A DNA stretch of 44,636 nucleotides from an uncultured Flavobacteriales bacterium. Lineage in GTDB: Bacteria > Bacteroidota > Bacteroidia > Flavobacteriales > BACL11. Both the position numbers and the translations under genes were made by a program. The DNA lies in NCBI GenBank assembly GCA_905478185.1, contig CAJQHO010000047.1, positions 1-44,636 on the forward strand, written 5' to 3'. Of this stretch, positions 1 through 7,621 are shown in pieces. Every line of letters starts with the position of its first letter. Within the stretch, counting starts at the first letter, position 1. Below the pieces are notes generated by a model. The model saw nothing but the letters and a program-made list of their open reading frames with translations. It searched no databases and was not told where the DNA came from.

Positions 1-813
1 CATAGTATCACGGATACTTTTAGGTTGCTCGTAAATCTCTTTAAGCATAAAATGAGGAAAACCATCTTTTTCAATAGTATCTAAACTCATTTCTAACTCA
101 TGTATATAAGCAGTTTTGCTTACGTTTGCAATAGTTTTAATCTCTAAAGATTCTCCGCTATTTACACGAGCAATTTCACCATCTTCTAAGTAAACTACTT
201 CATTAGTATATTCGATAATAGGTGTAGCATCTGATGCAATATAATATTCATCACGCCCAACACCAATTACTAAAGGAGAACCTTTACGAGCAGCAATAAA
301 CTCATTAGTAATTCCTTCCTCCATCACCACAATTGCATATGCACCAACCACCTCATCAAGAGCAATTCTTACCGCCTCAAATAGATTAACATTTTCTTGA
401 TTTTTAATATCTTCAAAAAGGTGAATTAATACTTCCGTATCAGTATCACTTTTAAAAGTATGTCCTTTTGTTTCTAAAGCAGTTTTTATAGATGCGTAAT
501 TTTCAATAATCCCATTATGAATAATTGATAATTTTCCATCACCAGAATTATGTGGATGAGAATTTACTTGATTAGGTACCCCATGAGTTGCCCATCTTGT
601 ATGCCCAATTCCTATTGAACCACTCGTATTTTTACCTGAAGAATAGGCTTCTAAATCAGAAACCTTACCTTTTTGTTTTAAGGTAGCAATCCCGGAATCA
701 CTTCCTATTGCAACACCTGCAGAATCATACCCTCTATACTCTAAACGCTTTAATCCTTTAATGATAATTGGATAAGCATCTTTACTTCCTACATAACCAA
801 CAATTCCACACAT
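1..813 (-). CDS. glmS: GlmS, glutamine--fructose-6-phosphate aminotransferase (N-terminal part, cut by window edge)
   Basis: This makes glucosamine-6-phosphate from fructose-6-phosphate and glutamine, the first step to UDP-GlcNAc for peptidoglycan and lipopolysaccharide. Reading the minus strand from the ATG at 813 gives MCGIVGYVG, with the nucleophile Cys2 exposed after Met removal. It is followed by the class II glutamine amidotransferase motifs LEYRGYDSAG, GHTRWATHG and SDTDTEV. 271 codons are visible and the frame is open at base 1, so the glutaminase domain is present and the two SIS isomerase domains lie outside. It starts 3 bp after the DUF4270 stop, so it is the third gene of the operon led from 2859. 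The identification is firm. Confidence 0.97.
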   Translation of the reverse strand, partial: MCGIVGYVGSKDAYPIIIKGLKRLEYRGYDSAGVAIGSDSGIATLKQKGKVSDLEAYSSGKNTSGSIGIGHTRWATHGVPNQVNSHPHNSGDGKLSIIHNGIIENYASIKTALETKGHTFKSDTDTEVLIHLFEDIKNQENVNLFEAVRIALDEVVGAYAIVVMEEGITNEFIAARKGSPLVIGVGRDEYYIASDATPIIEYTNEVVYLEDGEIARVNSGESLEIKTIANVSKTAYIHELEMSLDTIEKDGFPHFMLKEIYEQPKSIRDTM

Positions 814-816
814 ATT

Positions 817-2022
817 TTATAATTCTGAATAATTAATAGTAATTTTAATATCCTTAGAGAGGATTGTTCTGTTTGCATTAATAGCAGCCCCAGCAGGCAT
901 TAAATATAAATCGTTTGTATATGATGAATTATTTAATAATTGGTAAAAATATCTAGTGATATTAAAAGAGTAAATATCTCCATCTAATTTACCACCAAAA
1001 TGCGTTTCTCCTTCTACAGTAAAGTCAGTTAGAAATACATTACTTCCTTCATTATCAACACGGACTAAAACTAATTTTTCATGTGCTTCATATTCTGATT
1101 GTGAACCTGATTCAACATCAAAATTAATAGTAACTTTATTGATTACTTTACCTTCTAAAGTGTCTTTTATAATATCTAAATCTCCTAATGTAATTTTAGC
1201 TTTATAACCTGCCATTGATTGCAAATGAACATTAGAATCATCTTCAATTATAGCATTGTTATTCTTTTCATTAAAAAGATTAATTCTTGCCGCATCACCT
1301 CCTAATTCAAAATCTAGTGACAAGGAATCACTATCCTCATTATGATAATAGATTTTTAAATATGAATTTGACCCATCAGGGTTGAGGTACAGCATAGTGT
1401 TTTGTGCACTAGCTACAACACTTATTCCCTTAAAGTTTTCTAAGAAAACCTCATTGTCTTTTAACCCCTCATTCTCTAAATCTAAAATTAAATCCCCAAA
1501 ATCATTGTTTAATTTCACTTTTAAAAGTGGTTTTTCTGTATCGTTAGAAACTGAAAAAGATTCAATATAAGACATCCCCCCTGGTATTGGTATTGGGTAT
1601 GATGTAGAATAATATACTGAATCTTTATAGATATCATCTTGAAGTACTAAAACATCTATGCTAGTAAAATCTGCTAATTCATCACCATAATAACCTGAGT
1701 AAGTATAAGACAACACAACTGAATCAACAGTAGGGTTAGTGCCTAAATCAGTATTGTTATCGGTCAAGAGGATTTGAGAATAAAAAGAAGATCTATTGTT
1801 CCCAAAATTAGAATCATCTATTTCTCCTAAAATTAAAGATAAAGCCTCATCAGTTCTTAAAGAATCTTCAGATTCTGTAGCTGAAGTAAAATTAATAAAA
1901 TCATCACTATTAATAATAATGTTGTCAGATGTGGGTTGTACTTCTAAGCCAATTGTATTTGGGTCAGTACATGAAACTGCAATTAAACCTATTAATAGGC
2001 TTAATGAAAATATTTTATTCAT
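817..2022 (-). CDS. DUF4270-type secreted lipoprotein
   Basis: A 401-residue exported protein of unknown function. The N-terminus is a lipoprotein signal, with a hydrophobic stretch at residues 5-16 and a lipobox ending at Cys18 (AVSC). The mature part is rich in Ser, Asn, Asp and Thr, and the alternating hydrophobic pattern suggests beta strands. The family assignment (DUF4270) rests on the start TDPNTIGLEVQP and on position between a glycogen-synthase-like gene and glmS, an arrangement I recall as common in Flavobacteriia. It is 3 bp from both neighbours, so it is surely co-transcribed. A role in the envelope linked to amino-sugar supply would be inference only. Confidence 0.85.
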   Translation of the reverse strand: MNKIFSLSLLIGLIAVSCTDPNTIGLEVQPTSDNIIINSDDFINFTSATESEDSLRTDEALSLILGEIDDSNFGNNRSSFYSQILLTDNNTDLGTNPTVDSVVLSYTYSGYYGDELADFTSIDVLVLQDDIYKDSVYYSTSYPIPIPGGMSYIESFSVSNDTEKPLLKVKLNNDFGDLILDLENEGLKDNEVFLENFKGISVVASAQNTMLYLNPDGSNSYLKIYYHNEDSDSLSLDFELGGDAARINLFNEKNNNAIIEDDSNVHLQSMAGYKAKITLGDLDIIKDTLEGKVINKVTINFDVESGSQSEYEAHEKLVLVRVDNEGSNVFLTDFTVEGETHFGGKLDGDIYSFNITRYFYQLLNNSSYTNDLYLMPAGAAINANRTILSKDIKITINYSEL

Positions 2023-2025
2023 TTT

Positions 2026-2859
2026 TTATTCTTCTGTAATTACTACTTCTTCCTCCTCAATAAATTGAGCATAAAAATCTTGGTAAGCATCAATATAATC
2101 TTCCTCACCAGGATATTCCATAAACGGCTTTTCTGACTTTTTAATATGCGCAAGCACATCTTTATCCATTTCAGGACTTGCTTGAACTACAGCATCAGCA
2201 TAATCAGTAGCAAATTTGTGTAAATTATTTATATTAGGAACCTTAACTCCTTCAACAGCCTTTTCTTCTAGTTTTTCATATAATAATTTATCAGTAATTG
2301 TGTCACTTAACACACCATCAAAAGAATTATCAAAAACAGAATAAATAACTTTTACATTTTCAAATAAAGGGTCCTCAGCATACAATGTTTTAATATACAT
2401 AGGTACCAATGAAGCAAACCAACCTTGGCAATGGATAACATCAGGAGCCCAACCTAATTTACGAACAGTTTCAATAACTCCCTTACAATAGAAAATCATA
2501 CGCTCATCATTATTGGTCATGAAGTTTCCATCTAAATCATCAAACATCTGCTTTTTAGGGAAATACTCATCATTATCAATAAAGTAAACTTGCAATCTTA
2601 ATTTTTGAATAGAGGCAACTTTGATAATTAACTGATGATCGAAATCATCAATAATTAAATTCATTCCTGAAAGACGGATTACCTCATGTAATTGATGTCT
2701 TCTTTCATTAATTGTTCCAAATCTCGGCAAGAACATTCTGATGTCTTTACCGCTTTCTTGGGTTTTTTGTGGCAATAAACTTGCTACATCTCCCATTGTT
2801 GTTTCTCCAGTATATGGTACAATTTCCTGTGAGACATACAAAACTCTCTTCTTCTGCAT
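2026..2859 (-). CDS. Glycogen/starch synthase-like protein, N-terminal GT5 domain only
   Basis: 277 residues resembling only the first Rossmann domain of GT5 glycogen synthases: KRVLYVSQEIVPY near the N-terminus and a DVIHCQGWFASLVPMYIK segment near residue 140 match the family. The second GT-B domain, which carries the usual catalytic residues, is absent. The ADP-glucose-binding KxGGL motif near residue 15 is replaced by TGETTMGD. The C-terminus is acidic (IEEEEVVITEE). Annotation pipelines often call such proteins glycogen synthase, but I doubt it is an active transferase. It leads the operon with the DUF4270 gene and glmS and has its own -7 element at 2879-2886. Confidence 0.8.
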   Translation of the reverse strand: MQKKRVLYVSQEIVPYTGETTMGDVASLLPQKTQESGKDIRMFLPRFGTINERRHQLHEVIRLSGMNLIIDDFDHQLIIKVASIQKLRLQVYFIDNDEYFPKKQMFDDLDGNFMTNNDERMIFYCKGVIETVRKLGWAPDVIHCQGWFASLVPMYIKTLYAEDPLFENVKVIYSVFDNSFDGVLSDTITDKLLYEKLEEKAVEGVKVPNINNLHKFATDYADAVVQASPEMDKDVLAHIKKSEKPFMEYPGEEDYIDAYQDFYAQFIEEEEVVITEE

Positions 2860-2878
2860 TGATTAGATTTTAAGTATG

Positions 2879-2886
2879 CAAAAATA
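2879..2886 (-). promoter_or_regulatory. -7 element for the glycogen-synthase-like/DUF4270/glmS operon
   Basis: Read on the minus strand this is TATTTTTG, a match to the Bacteroidota TAnnTTTG consensus, 19 nt before the ATG at 2859. I see no clear -33 element. Confidence 0.6.
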
Positions 2887-2920
2887 TAGAAAAAAAAGCG
2901 TAACATCAAAGCTTTTCTCT

Positions 2921-2928
2921 TAGTTTTG
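2921..2928 (+). promoter_or_regulatory. -7 element for the panC operon
   Basis: TAGTTTTG matches TAnnTTTG and lies 31 nt before the panC ATG. It is back to back with the minus-strand element at 2879-2886. Confidence 0.55.
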
Positions 2929-2959
2929 TCCGCTTTACAATTATTATTACTGCTGATAA

Positions 2960-3796
2960 ATGAAAATATTTAAAACAAAAACCGAATTAACTACCTATTT
3001 AAATACTTTTGATAGTGAAAAGTCTGTCGGATTTACACCAACAATGGGAGCTTTACATAGTGGACATTTACAATTAATTGAAAGTTCAAAAAGAGAATGT
3101 GACATTTCAATTTGCAGTATATTCGTAAACCCCACACAGTTTAATAATTCTGGTGATTTAGAAAAATACCCAAACACCTTAAAAGCTGATTTAAGAAAGC
3201 TAAAAAAAGTAAATTGTGATATAGTTTACACGCCATTTATTGATGATTTGTATGCAAAAGGAGAGAAAGCGAAAGAGTTTAACTTTGGAAGTTTAGCTGC
3301 ATCAATGGAAGGGGAATATAGACCAGGACATTTTAATGGAATGGCAACTATAGTTGAAAAATTCTTCAATATTATAAACCCTACTAAAGCATTTTTCGGA
3401 CAAAAAGATTTACAACAACTACAAATTGTAAAAGCATTGGTAAAACAAATGCAGTCCGATATTGAAATTATTGGCATACCTACTATTAGAGAAGGAAGTG
3501 GATTAGCGAAAAGTTCAAGAAATTCTTTACTATCTGCAAATGCAAAAACGGAAGCTTTACTCATTAGTAAATGTTTAAATTTTTGCACTGAAAACAAGAA
3601 CTTAGGAATATCTGAATTACAAAAATACATAAAAAGTGCTTTTGAGAAAAGTAGAAACTTAGAGCTTGAATATGCTGAATTTGTATCTTTAAATCAGATG
3701 AAAGAAATTAAAGAGTGGGAGGCAGAAAATCAATCTGCAGTTTGCATAGCAGCATATATTTATGGTGTTCGATTAATTGATAATATAATTTTATAG
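2960..3796 (+). CDS. panC: PanC, pantoate--beta-alanine ligase
   Basis: Joins pantoate and beta-alanine with ATP to form pantothenate, the coenzyme A precursor, in the cytoplasm. The 278-residue length is normal. Visible motifs are TPTMGALHSGH with the HxGH nucleotide site at 33-36, FVNPTQFN (55-62), FGQKD (146-150) and GLAKSSRN (181-188), the KMSKS-like loop. The residue before that loop is Ser where Asp is common. It is first in a plus-strand run with 9 bp to the next gene. In many Flavobacteriia panD, which supplies beta-alanine, follows directly; here it does not. Confidence 0.96.
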   Translation: MKIFKTKTELTTYLNTFDSEKSVGFTPTMGALHSGHLQLIESSKRECDISICSIFVNPTQFNNSGDLEKYPNTLKADLRKLKKVNCDIVYTPFIDDLYAKGEKAKEFNFGSLAASMEGEYRPGHFNGMATIVEKFFNIINPTKAFFGQKDLQQLQIVKALVKQMQSDIEIIGIPTIREGSGLAKSSRNSLLSANAKTEALLISKCLNFCTENKNLGISELQKYIKSAFEKSRNLELEYAEFVSLNQMKEIKEWEAENQSAVCIAAYIYGVRLIDNIIL

Positions 3797-3805
3797 TTTT
3801 ACAAC

Positions 3806-4831
3806 ATGAACAAAAAAGTACTTTTAAAAGTTTTAAAATATATTGCATCATTAGGCCTTGCTTTTGGAATTTTATACTTGCTGTTTAAAAACCAAGACCC
3901 AGTAAGGCTAGTTGAAGAAATACAAAAAGTAGATGAGAAATTGGTAGTTTTATCAATGATTTTTGGAGGATGGGCCTATGTAAGTAGAGGGCTAAGATGG
4001 ATCGTTCTGATTGATGCTCTTGGTTATAAATCATCAAAATGGAATTCTATTTCTGCTGTATCGGTTGGGTATTTTACAAATATGTTTATTCCTAGAGCTG
4101 GAGAAATTTCAAGATGTACTGCTTTAAACCAAACTGATAAAATTCCTGTTGACAAATTATTTGGCACAATTTTAGTAGAAAGAGTACTTGATTTTATCTT
4201 TTTATTATTTTTAATATTGCTGACAATTGCACTTAAATTTAATGATATTTTTAATTTTTACAATGCACTTCAAACTCAGCAAACTGAAAGTACTGGAAAC
4301 AGTAATATACTCTTATTAATCGCAAGTATTGTAGTACTTGTTATGTCCTTTATTTTTCTTAAAAAATGGCTTAAAAAATCATCTTTTTATGATAAAGTCT
4401 TAGATTTTATTGAAGGGCTGAAAGAGGGATTTAAAAGCATTAAAAACATGAAAAGGAAAACAGCATTCTGGCTTCATACTTTTAGTATCTGGATTATGTA
4501 TTTCCTGATGACTTATATCTGCTTTTTCAGCATGCAAGAAACAAGCCACTTAACTGCTGGTGATGGACTTTTCCTATTAGTATTAGGTGGAATAGGAATG
4601 GTAATTCCCACCCCGGGAGGAGTAGGATCTTATCATGCAATTGTAATGATTGGACTATCAGTATTAGGTGTGGGAACAATTTACTTAGGAGAAGGTGGTG
4701 ATCCAACAAATCCTGCATTATTATTTCCAACCATAGTTCATGTAGCACAGACTTTAGTCGCTATAATTATGGGTTCAATTGGCTTGTTAATTTTGTTCGT
4801 ATCAAAAAAGAAAAAAAATGTCGCATCTTAA
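3806..4831 (+). CDS. YbhN/UPF0104-like membrane protein (lysylphosphatidylglycerol synthase transmembrane family)
   Basis: 341 residues with about eight hydrophobic segments, including one at 11-24, LLLIASIVVLVMSFIF in the middle, and a long one near the C-terminus. It has the family-type PRAGEISRC and IPTPGGVGSYHA motifs; the latter resembles the signature of the flippase-like membrane domain of lysylphosphatidylglycerol synthases. The soluble aminoacyl-transfer domain of MprF is absent, so a lipid- or polyprenyl-linked transport role is more likely than lysyl transfer. Substrate unknown. It overlaps the next gene by 14 bp, so translation is probably coupled. Confidence 0.85.
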   Translation: MNKKVLLKVLKYIASLGLAFGILYLLFKNQDPVRLVEEIQKVDEKLVVLSMIFGGWAYVSRGLRWIVLIDALGYKSSKWNSISAVSVGYFTNMFIPRAGEISRCTALNQTDKIPVDKLFGTILVERVLDFIFLLFLILLTIALKFNDIFNFYNALQTQQTESTGNSNILLLIASIVVLVMSFIFLKKWLKKSSFYDKVLDFIEGLKEGFKSIKNMKRKTAFWLHTFSIWIMYFLMTYICFFSMQETSHLTAGDGLFLLVLGGIGMVIPTPGGVGSYHAIVMIGLSVLGVGTIYLGEGGDPTNPALLFPTIVHVAQTLVAIIMGSIGLLILFVSKKKKNVAS

Positions 4832-5309
4832 TAAAATAAACAGCAAAATATTTTCGCTTGATGATTTAAAAAATCAAGTGAATGCTTGGAAGCAAGCTGG
4901 TGAAGAGGTCGTTTTTACTAATGGTTGTTTTGACATAATACATAGAGGACATATTGAAGTATTGGCACAAACTGCTGATTTAGGTGACAGATTAATTATC
5001 GGATTAAATTCAGATACTTCTATACAAAAATTAAAAGGGGAAGATCGCCCAATCATTGATGAGCAAGCAAGATCCATTTTGTTAGCAGCACTTAATTTTG
5101 TTGATGCAGTAATTTTATTTCCAGAAGACACGCCAATTAATTTAATAAGTACACTTTTACCAGATGTACTCGCAAAAGGTGGTGATTATGAAATTGAGAC
5201 TATTGTAGGGCAAGAAATTGTACAGAACAATGGAGGAAAGGTAAAACTTGTTCCTTTTGTTGATGGATTTTCAAGCACTACAATTATTGAAAAAATCAAA
5301 AACTCTTAA
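4818..5309 (+). CDS. rfaE2: RfaE2, D-glycero-beta-D-manno-heptose 1-phosphate adenylyltransferase
   Basis: A 163-residue nucleotidyltransferase predicted to turn heptose 1-phosphate into ADP-heptose for lipopolysaccharide core or related glycans. TNGCFDIIHRGH holds the HxGH site (42-45). GLNSDTSIQKLKG and the C-terminal VPFVDGFSSTTIIEKI are characteristic of the RfaE2/HldE C-terminal domain. The kinase half (RfaE1) is not fused and not in the window. It starts inside the end of the upstream membrane-protein gene, and its TAA shares one base with the radA ATG. A glycerol-3-phosphate cytidylyltransferase is the main alternative but fits the C-terminus less well. Confidence 0.88.
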   Translation: MSHLNKINSKIFSLDDLKNQVNAWKQAGEEVVFTNGCFDIIHRGHIEVLAQTADLGDRLIIGLNSDTSIQKLKGEDRPIIDEQARSILLAALNFVDAVILFPEDTPINLISTLLPDVLAKGGDYEIETIVGQEIVQNNGGKVKLVPFVDGFSSTTIIEKIKNS

Positions 5310-6667
5310 TGGCAAAAAAGAAAATTCAATCTGCTTTTTTTTGCCAAAGCTGTGGTACACAATCCCCAAAATGGCTAGGAAAATGCCCGCAATGTAATGA
5401 GTGGAATACTTTTGTTGAAGAAGTACTAACCAAAGAAAGTGATAACAAAGGAGGCTTTAAATCAGAGAAAATAAACAAGCCGACCTTAGTTAGTGAGATT
5501 GATTACACCAATGAAAAACGAATCATAACCAACGACAAAGAACTCAACCGAGTATTAGGGGGAGGAATTGTACCTGGCTCACTTATTCTTTTAGGAGGAG
5601 AACCCGGAATAGGAAAATCAACTTTATTATTGCAGTTTGCACTGAGTTCAAAAAGTAGAAAAATATTCTATGTATCAGGGGAAGAAAGCGAAAAACAAAT
5701 AAAAATGCGGGCTGAAAGAATCAATAAAAATTCTGAGCATTGTTATATCCTAACCGAAACTTCTACTCAAAATATTTTCCAGCAAATAGAAAAATTACAG
5801 CCCGATATTTTAGTAATTGATTCGATACAAACCCTACACACGGCACATATTGATTCTTCTCCAGGATCAGTTTCACAAATACGAGAATGCACGGCCGAAC
5901 TTATAAAGTACGCCAAAGAAACAGGAACAGCCGTTTTCTTAATTGGACATATAAACAAAGATGGGGCCATTGCAGGGCCAAAAATATTAGAGCACATGGT
6001 AGATACCGTACTTCAATTTGAAGGAGACAGAAACCATGTTTACAGAATACTTAGGACAGTGAAAAATCGCTTTGGCTCAGCATCAGAATTAGGGGTATAT
6101 GAAATGAACCAAGAAGGACTTAGGGAAGTAAGCAACCCTTCCGAGATACTCATATCAGAAAGAGATGAGGCGACAAGTGGAGTTGGAATTGCTGCCACAA
6201 TTGAAGGCGCTCGTCCGCTACTTGTAGAAATACAATCTTTGGTAAGTTCGGCAGTTTACGAGAACCCACAAAGGTCGGCTACTGGTTTTGACACTAAAAG
6301 AATGAATATGCTCTTGGCTGTTTTGGAAAAAAGATGTGGCTTTAAATTAGGAGCAAAAGATGTCTTCTTAAATATTACAGGAGGCATTAAAATTGATGAT
6401 ACTGCTATAGATTTGGCTGTGGTTTGTTCTATACTTTCATCTGACCAAGATGTTGCACTTGATACTCTTACTTGTTTTGCTGGAGAAATAGGACTAAGTG
6501 GAGAAATACGAGCAGTAAACAGAATTGAAAGCCGAATTGCAGAAGCTGAGAAACTAGGCTACAAACAAATAATTATTTCCAAGTACAATAAATTTAATGC
6601 CAAAGGTTTTAAAATTGATATCTTACAATGCGGGAAAATTGAAGAGGTTTTTAGGTTGTTGTTTTAA
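5309..6667 (+). CDS. radA: RadA, DNA repair/branch-migration ATPase
   Basis: A RecA-related helicase that processes recombination intermediates. 452 residues, the usual length. Domains in order: an N-terminal zinc finger with Cys12, 15, 26 and 29; a RecA-type ATPase with Walker A GGEPGIGKST (96-105) and Walker B-like DILVIDSIQT (166-175); the RadA-specific KNRFGS (252-257); and a C-terminal Lon-protease-like domain (ITGGIKIDDTAIDLAVVCSI). The ATG overlaps the rfaE2 stop by one base. No separate promoter is evident, so expression probably comes from the panC operon. Confidence 0.97.
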   Translation: MAKKKIQSAFFCQSCGTQSPKWLGKCPQCNEWNTFVEEVLTKESDNKGGFKSEKINKPTLVSEIDYTNEKRIITNDKELNRVLGGGIVPGSLILLGGEPGIGKSTLLLQFALSSKSRKIFYVSGEESEKQIKMRAERINKNSEHCYILTETSTQNIFQQIEKLQPDILVIDSIQTLHTAHIDSSPGSVSQIRECTAELIKYAKETGTAVFLIGHINKDGAIAGPKILEHMVDTVLQFEGDRNHVYRILRTVKNRFGSASELGVYEMNQEGLREVSNPSEILISERDEATSGVGIAATIEGARPLLVEIQSLVSSAVYENPQRSATGFDTKRMNMLLAVLEKRCGFKLGAKDVFLNITGGIKIDDTAIDLAVVCSILSSDQDVALDTLTCFAGEIGLSGEIRAVNRIESRIAEAEKLGYKQIIISKYNKFNAKGFKIDILQCGKIEEVFRLLF

Positions 6668-6677
6668 CTTTTTATCA

Positions 6678-7166
6678 ATGAACACTGAAAATAAAAAACT
6701 CTTCCAACAGAAAATGCTAAATCCCATTTTCTTTAAGTTATTTTTAATTTTAAAATTACCATTAGCATTTTTAGCTGGAGTTAAATTAAAATTCTTAAAC
6801 GACACGCAATCTACAGTTCAAATAAAGTATAACTATTTAAACAAAAACCCGTTTAAGTCAATTTATTTTGCAGCTTTATCAATGGCAGGAGAATTAGCTT
6901 CCGGTATATTAGCAGCAAGTTTTATTTATAAAAACAAACCAGCAATATCCATGTTAGTTGTGGGTGTTAATATAGAGTTTTCTAAAAAAGCAGTTTGACT
7001 AATTGACTTCAACTGTAAACAAGGGAAGGAAATACAAGATTGCATAAATAAAAGCATTAAAGCAAAAGAAGGGCAAAGCATAGTTGTAACAACTACTGCA
7101 ACAGATGAGCAAGGAGATATTGTAGCTACCTTCAATATTACTTGGTCTTTCAAAGCAAAACAATAA
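6678..7166 (+). pseudogene. DUF4442 (hotdog-fold) gene with an in-frame TGA at codon 107
   Basis: From the ATG at 6678 the frame reads 106 codons, meets TGA at 6996-6998, then continues in the same frame for 55 sense codons to TAA at 7164. The whole, 162 codons, has the length and pattern of a DUF4442 protein (hotdog fold, thioesterase-like): FAALSMAGELASGILA, VGVNIEFSKKAV, then LIDFNCKQGKEIQDCI and a C-terminal DIVATFNITW. Both halves appear to belong to one domain, so this is one gene cut by one codon. A GGA-to-TGA change would explain it. Nonsense mutation, sequencing error or readthrough are all possible. TGA is a normal stop elsewhere here, for example at 11019. It begins 10 bp after radA and ends 1 bp before the convergent bcp. 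Confidence 0.75.
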
Positions 7167-7167
7167 A

Positions 7168-7620
7168 CTACTTAGATTCCAAGATTTGAGAAGTATGTGC
7201 TTTGGTTTTTACTTTCGTGATAATATCTTTTATTATTCCATCTTTATCAATTACAAAAGTAGTTCTGTTTATTCCATCATATTCCTTACCCATAAATTTT
7301 TTGGGTCCCCAGACGCCATAAGCGTTTAGTACTTCTTTACTTTCATCTGAGATAAGCGAGAAAGGTAAATCATGTTTTGCAATAAATTTTTGGTGCCTTT
7401 CAGGACTATCAGCTGAACAGCCCAACACCACATACCCCTTGTCTAAAAGCATTTTGTAGTTGTCCCTCAAATTACAAGATTGCATAGTACAACCTGGTGT
7501 CATATCTTTTGGGTAAAAATACAATACTACTTTCTTCCCTTTAAACTGTTCTAAAGTAATTGCATCACCATTCTCATAAATGGAATTTATTGCGGGTGCT
7601 TTGTCTCCTATTTTTAACAT
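7168..7620 (-). CDS. bcp: Bcp, thioredoxin-dependent thiol peroxidase
   Basis: A 150-residue peroxiredoxin of the BCP/PrxQ type that reduces hydrogen and organic peroxides in the cytoplasm with thioredoxin. The motif YPKDMTPGCTMQSC has the peroxidatic Cys44 and, five residues on, Cys49, the resolving cysteine of atypical 2-Cys PrxQ enzymes. GVWGPKKFMGKEY and R-T-T-F-V-I-D-K-D-G are family hallmarks. Its start is 1 bp from the hppD stop, so it is likely the last gene of the hmgA-hppD-bcp minus-strand run. Coupling peroxide defence to ring-cleaving dioxygenases is plausible but inferred. Confidence 0.95.
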   Translation of the reverse strand: MLKIGDKAPAINSIYENGDAITLEQFKGKKVVLYFYPKDMTPGCTMQSCNLRDNYKMLLDKGYVVLGCSADSPERHQKFIAKHDLPFSLISDESKEVLNAYGVWGPKKFMGKEYDGINRTTFVIDKDGIIKDIITKVKTKAHTSQILESK

Positions 7621-7621
7621 A

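Noticed and set aside
2026-2859. Frameshifted full-length glycogen synthase
   Set aside because: The sequence after the stop is the start of the DUF4270 gene 3 bp later, with no remnant of the second domain in any frame.
3226-3630. Antisense open frame of 134 codons inside panC
   Set aside because: It lies wholly within a well-supported gene, has no family resemblance, and its composition is that expected from the reverse of AT-rich coding sequence. The same applies to antisense frames in flavin reductase, dus, the ABC exporter and others.
6996-6998. Alternative genetic code or selenocysteine as the reason for the in-frame TGA
   Set aside because: TGA ends other intact genes in the window (for example 11019-11021 and the CPBP gene), and the site is not a known selenocysteine position in the DUF4442 fold; no hairpin typical of a selenocysteine element is obvious after it.
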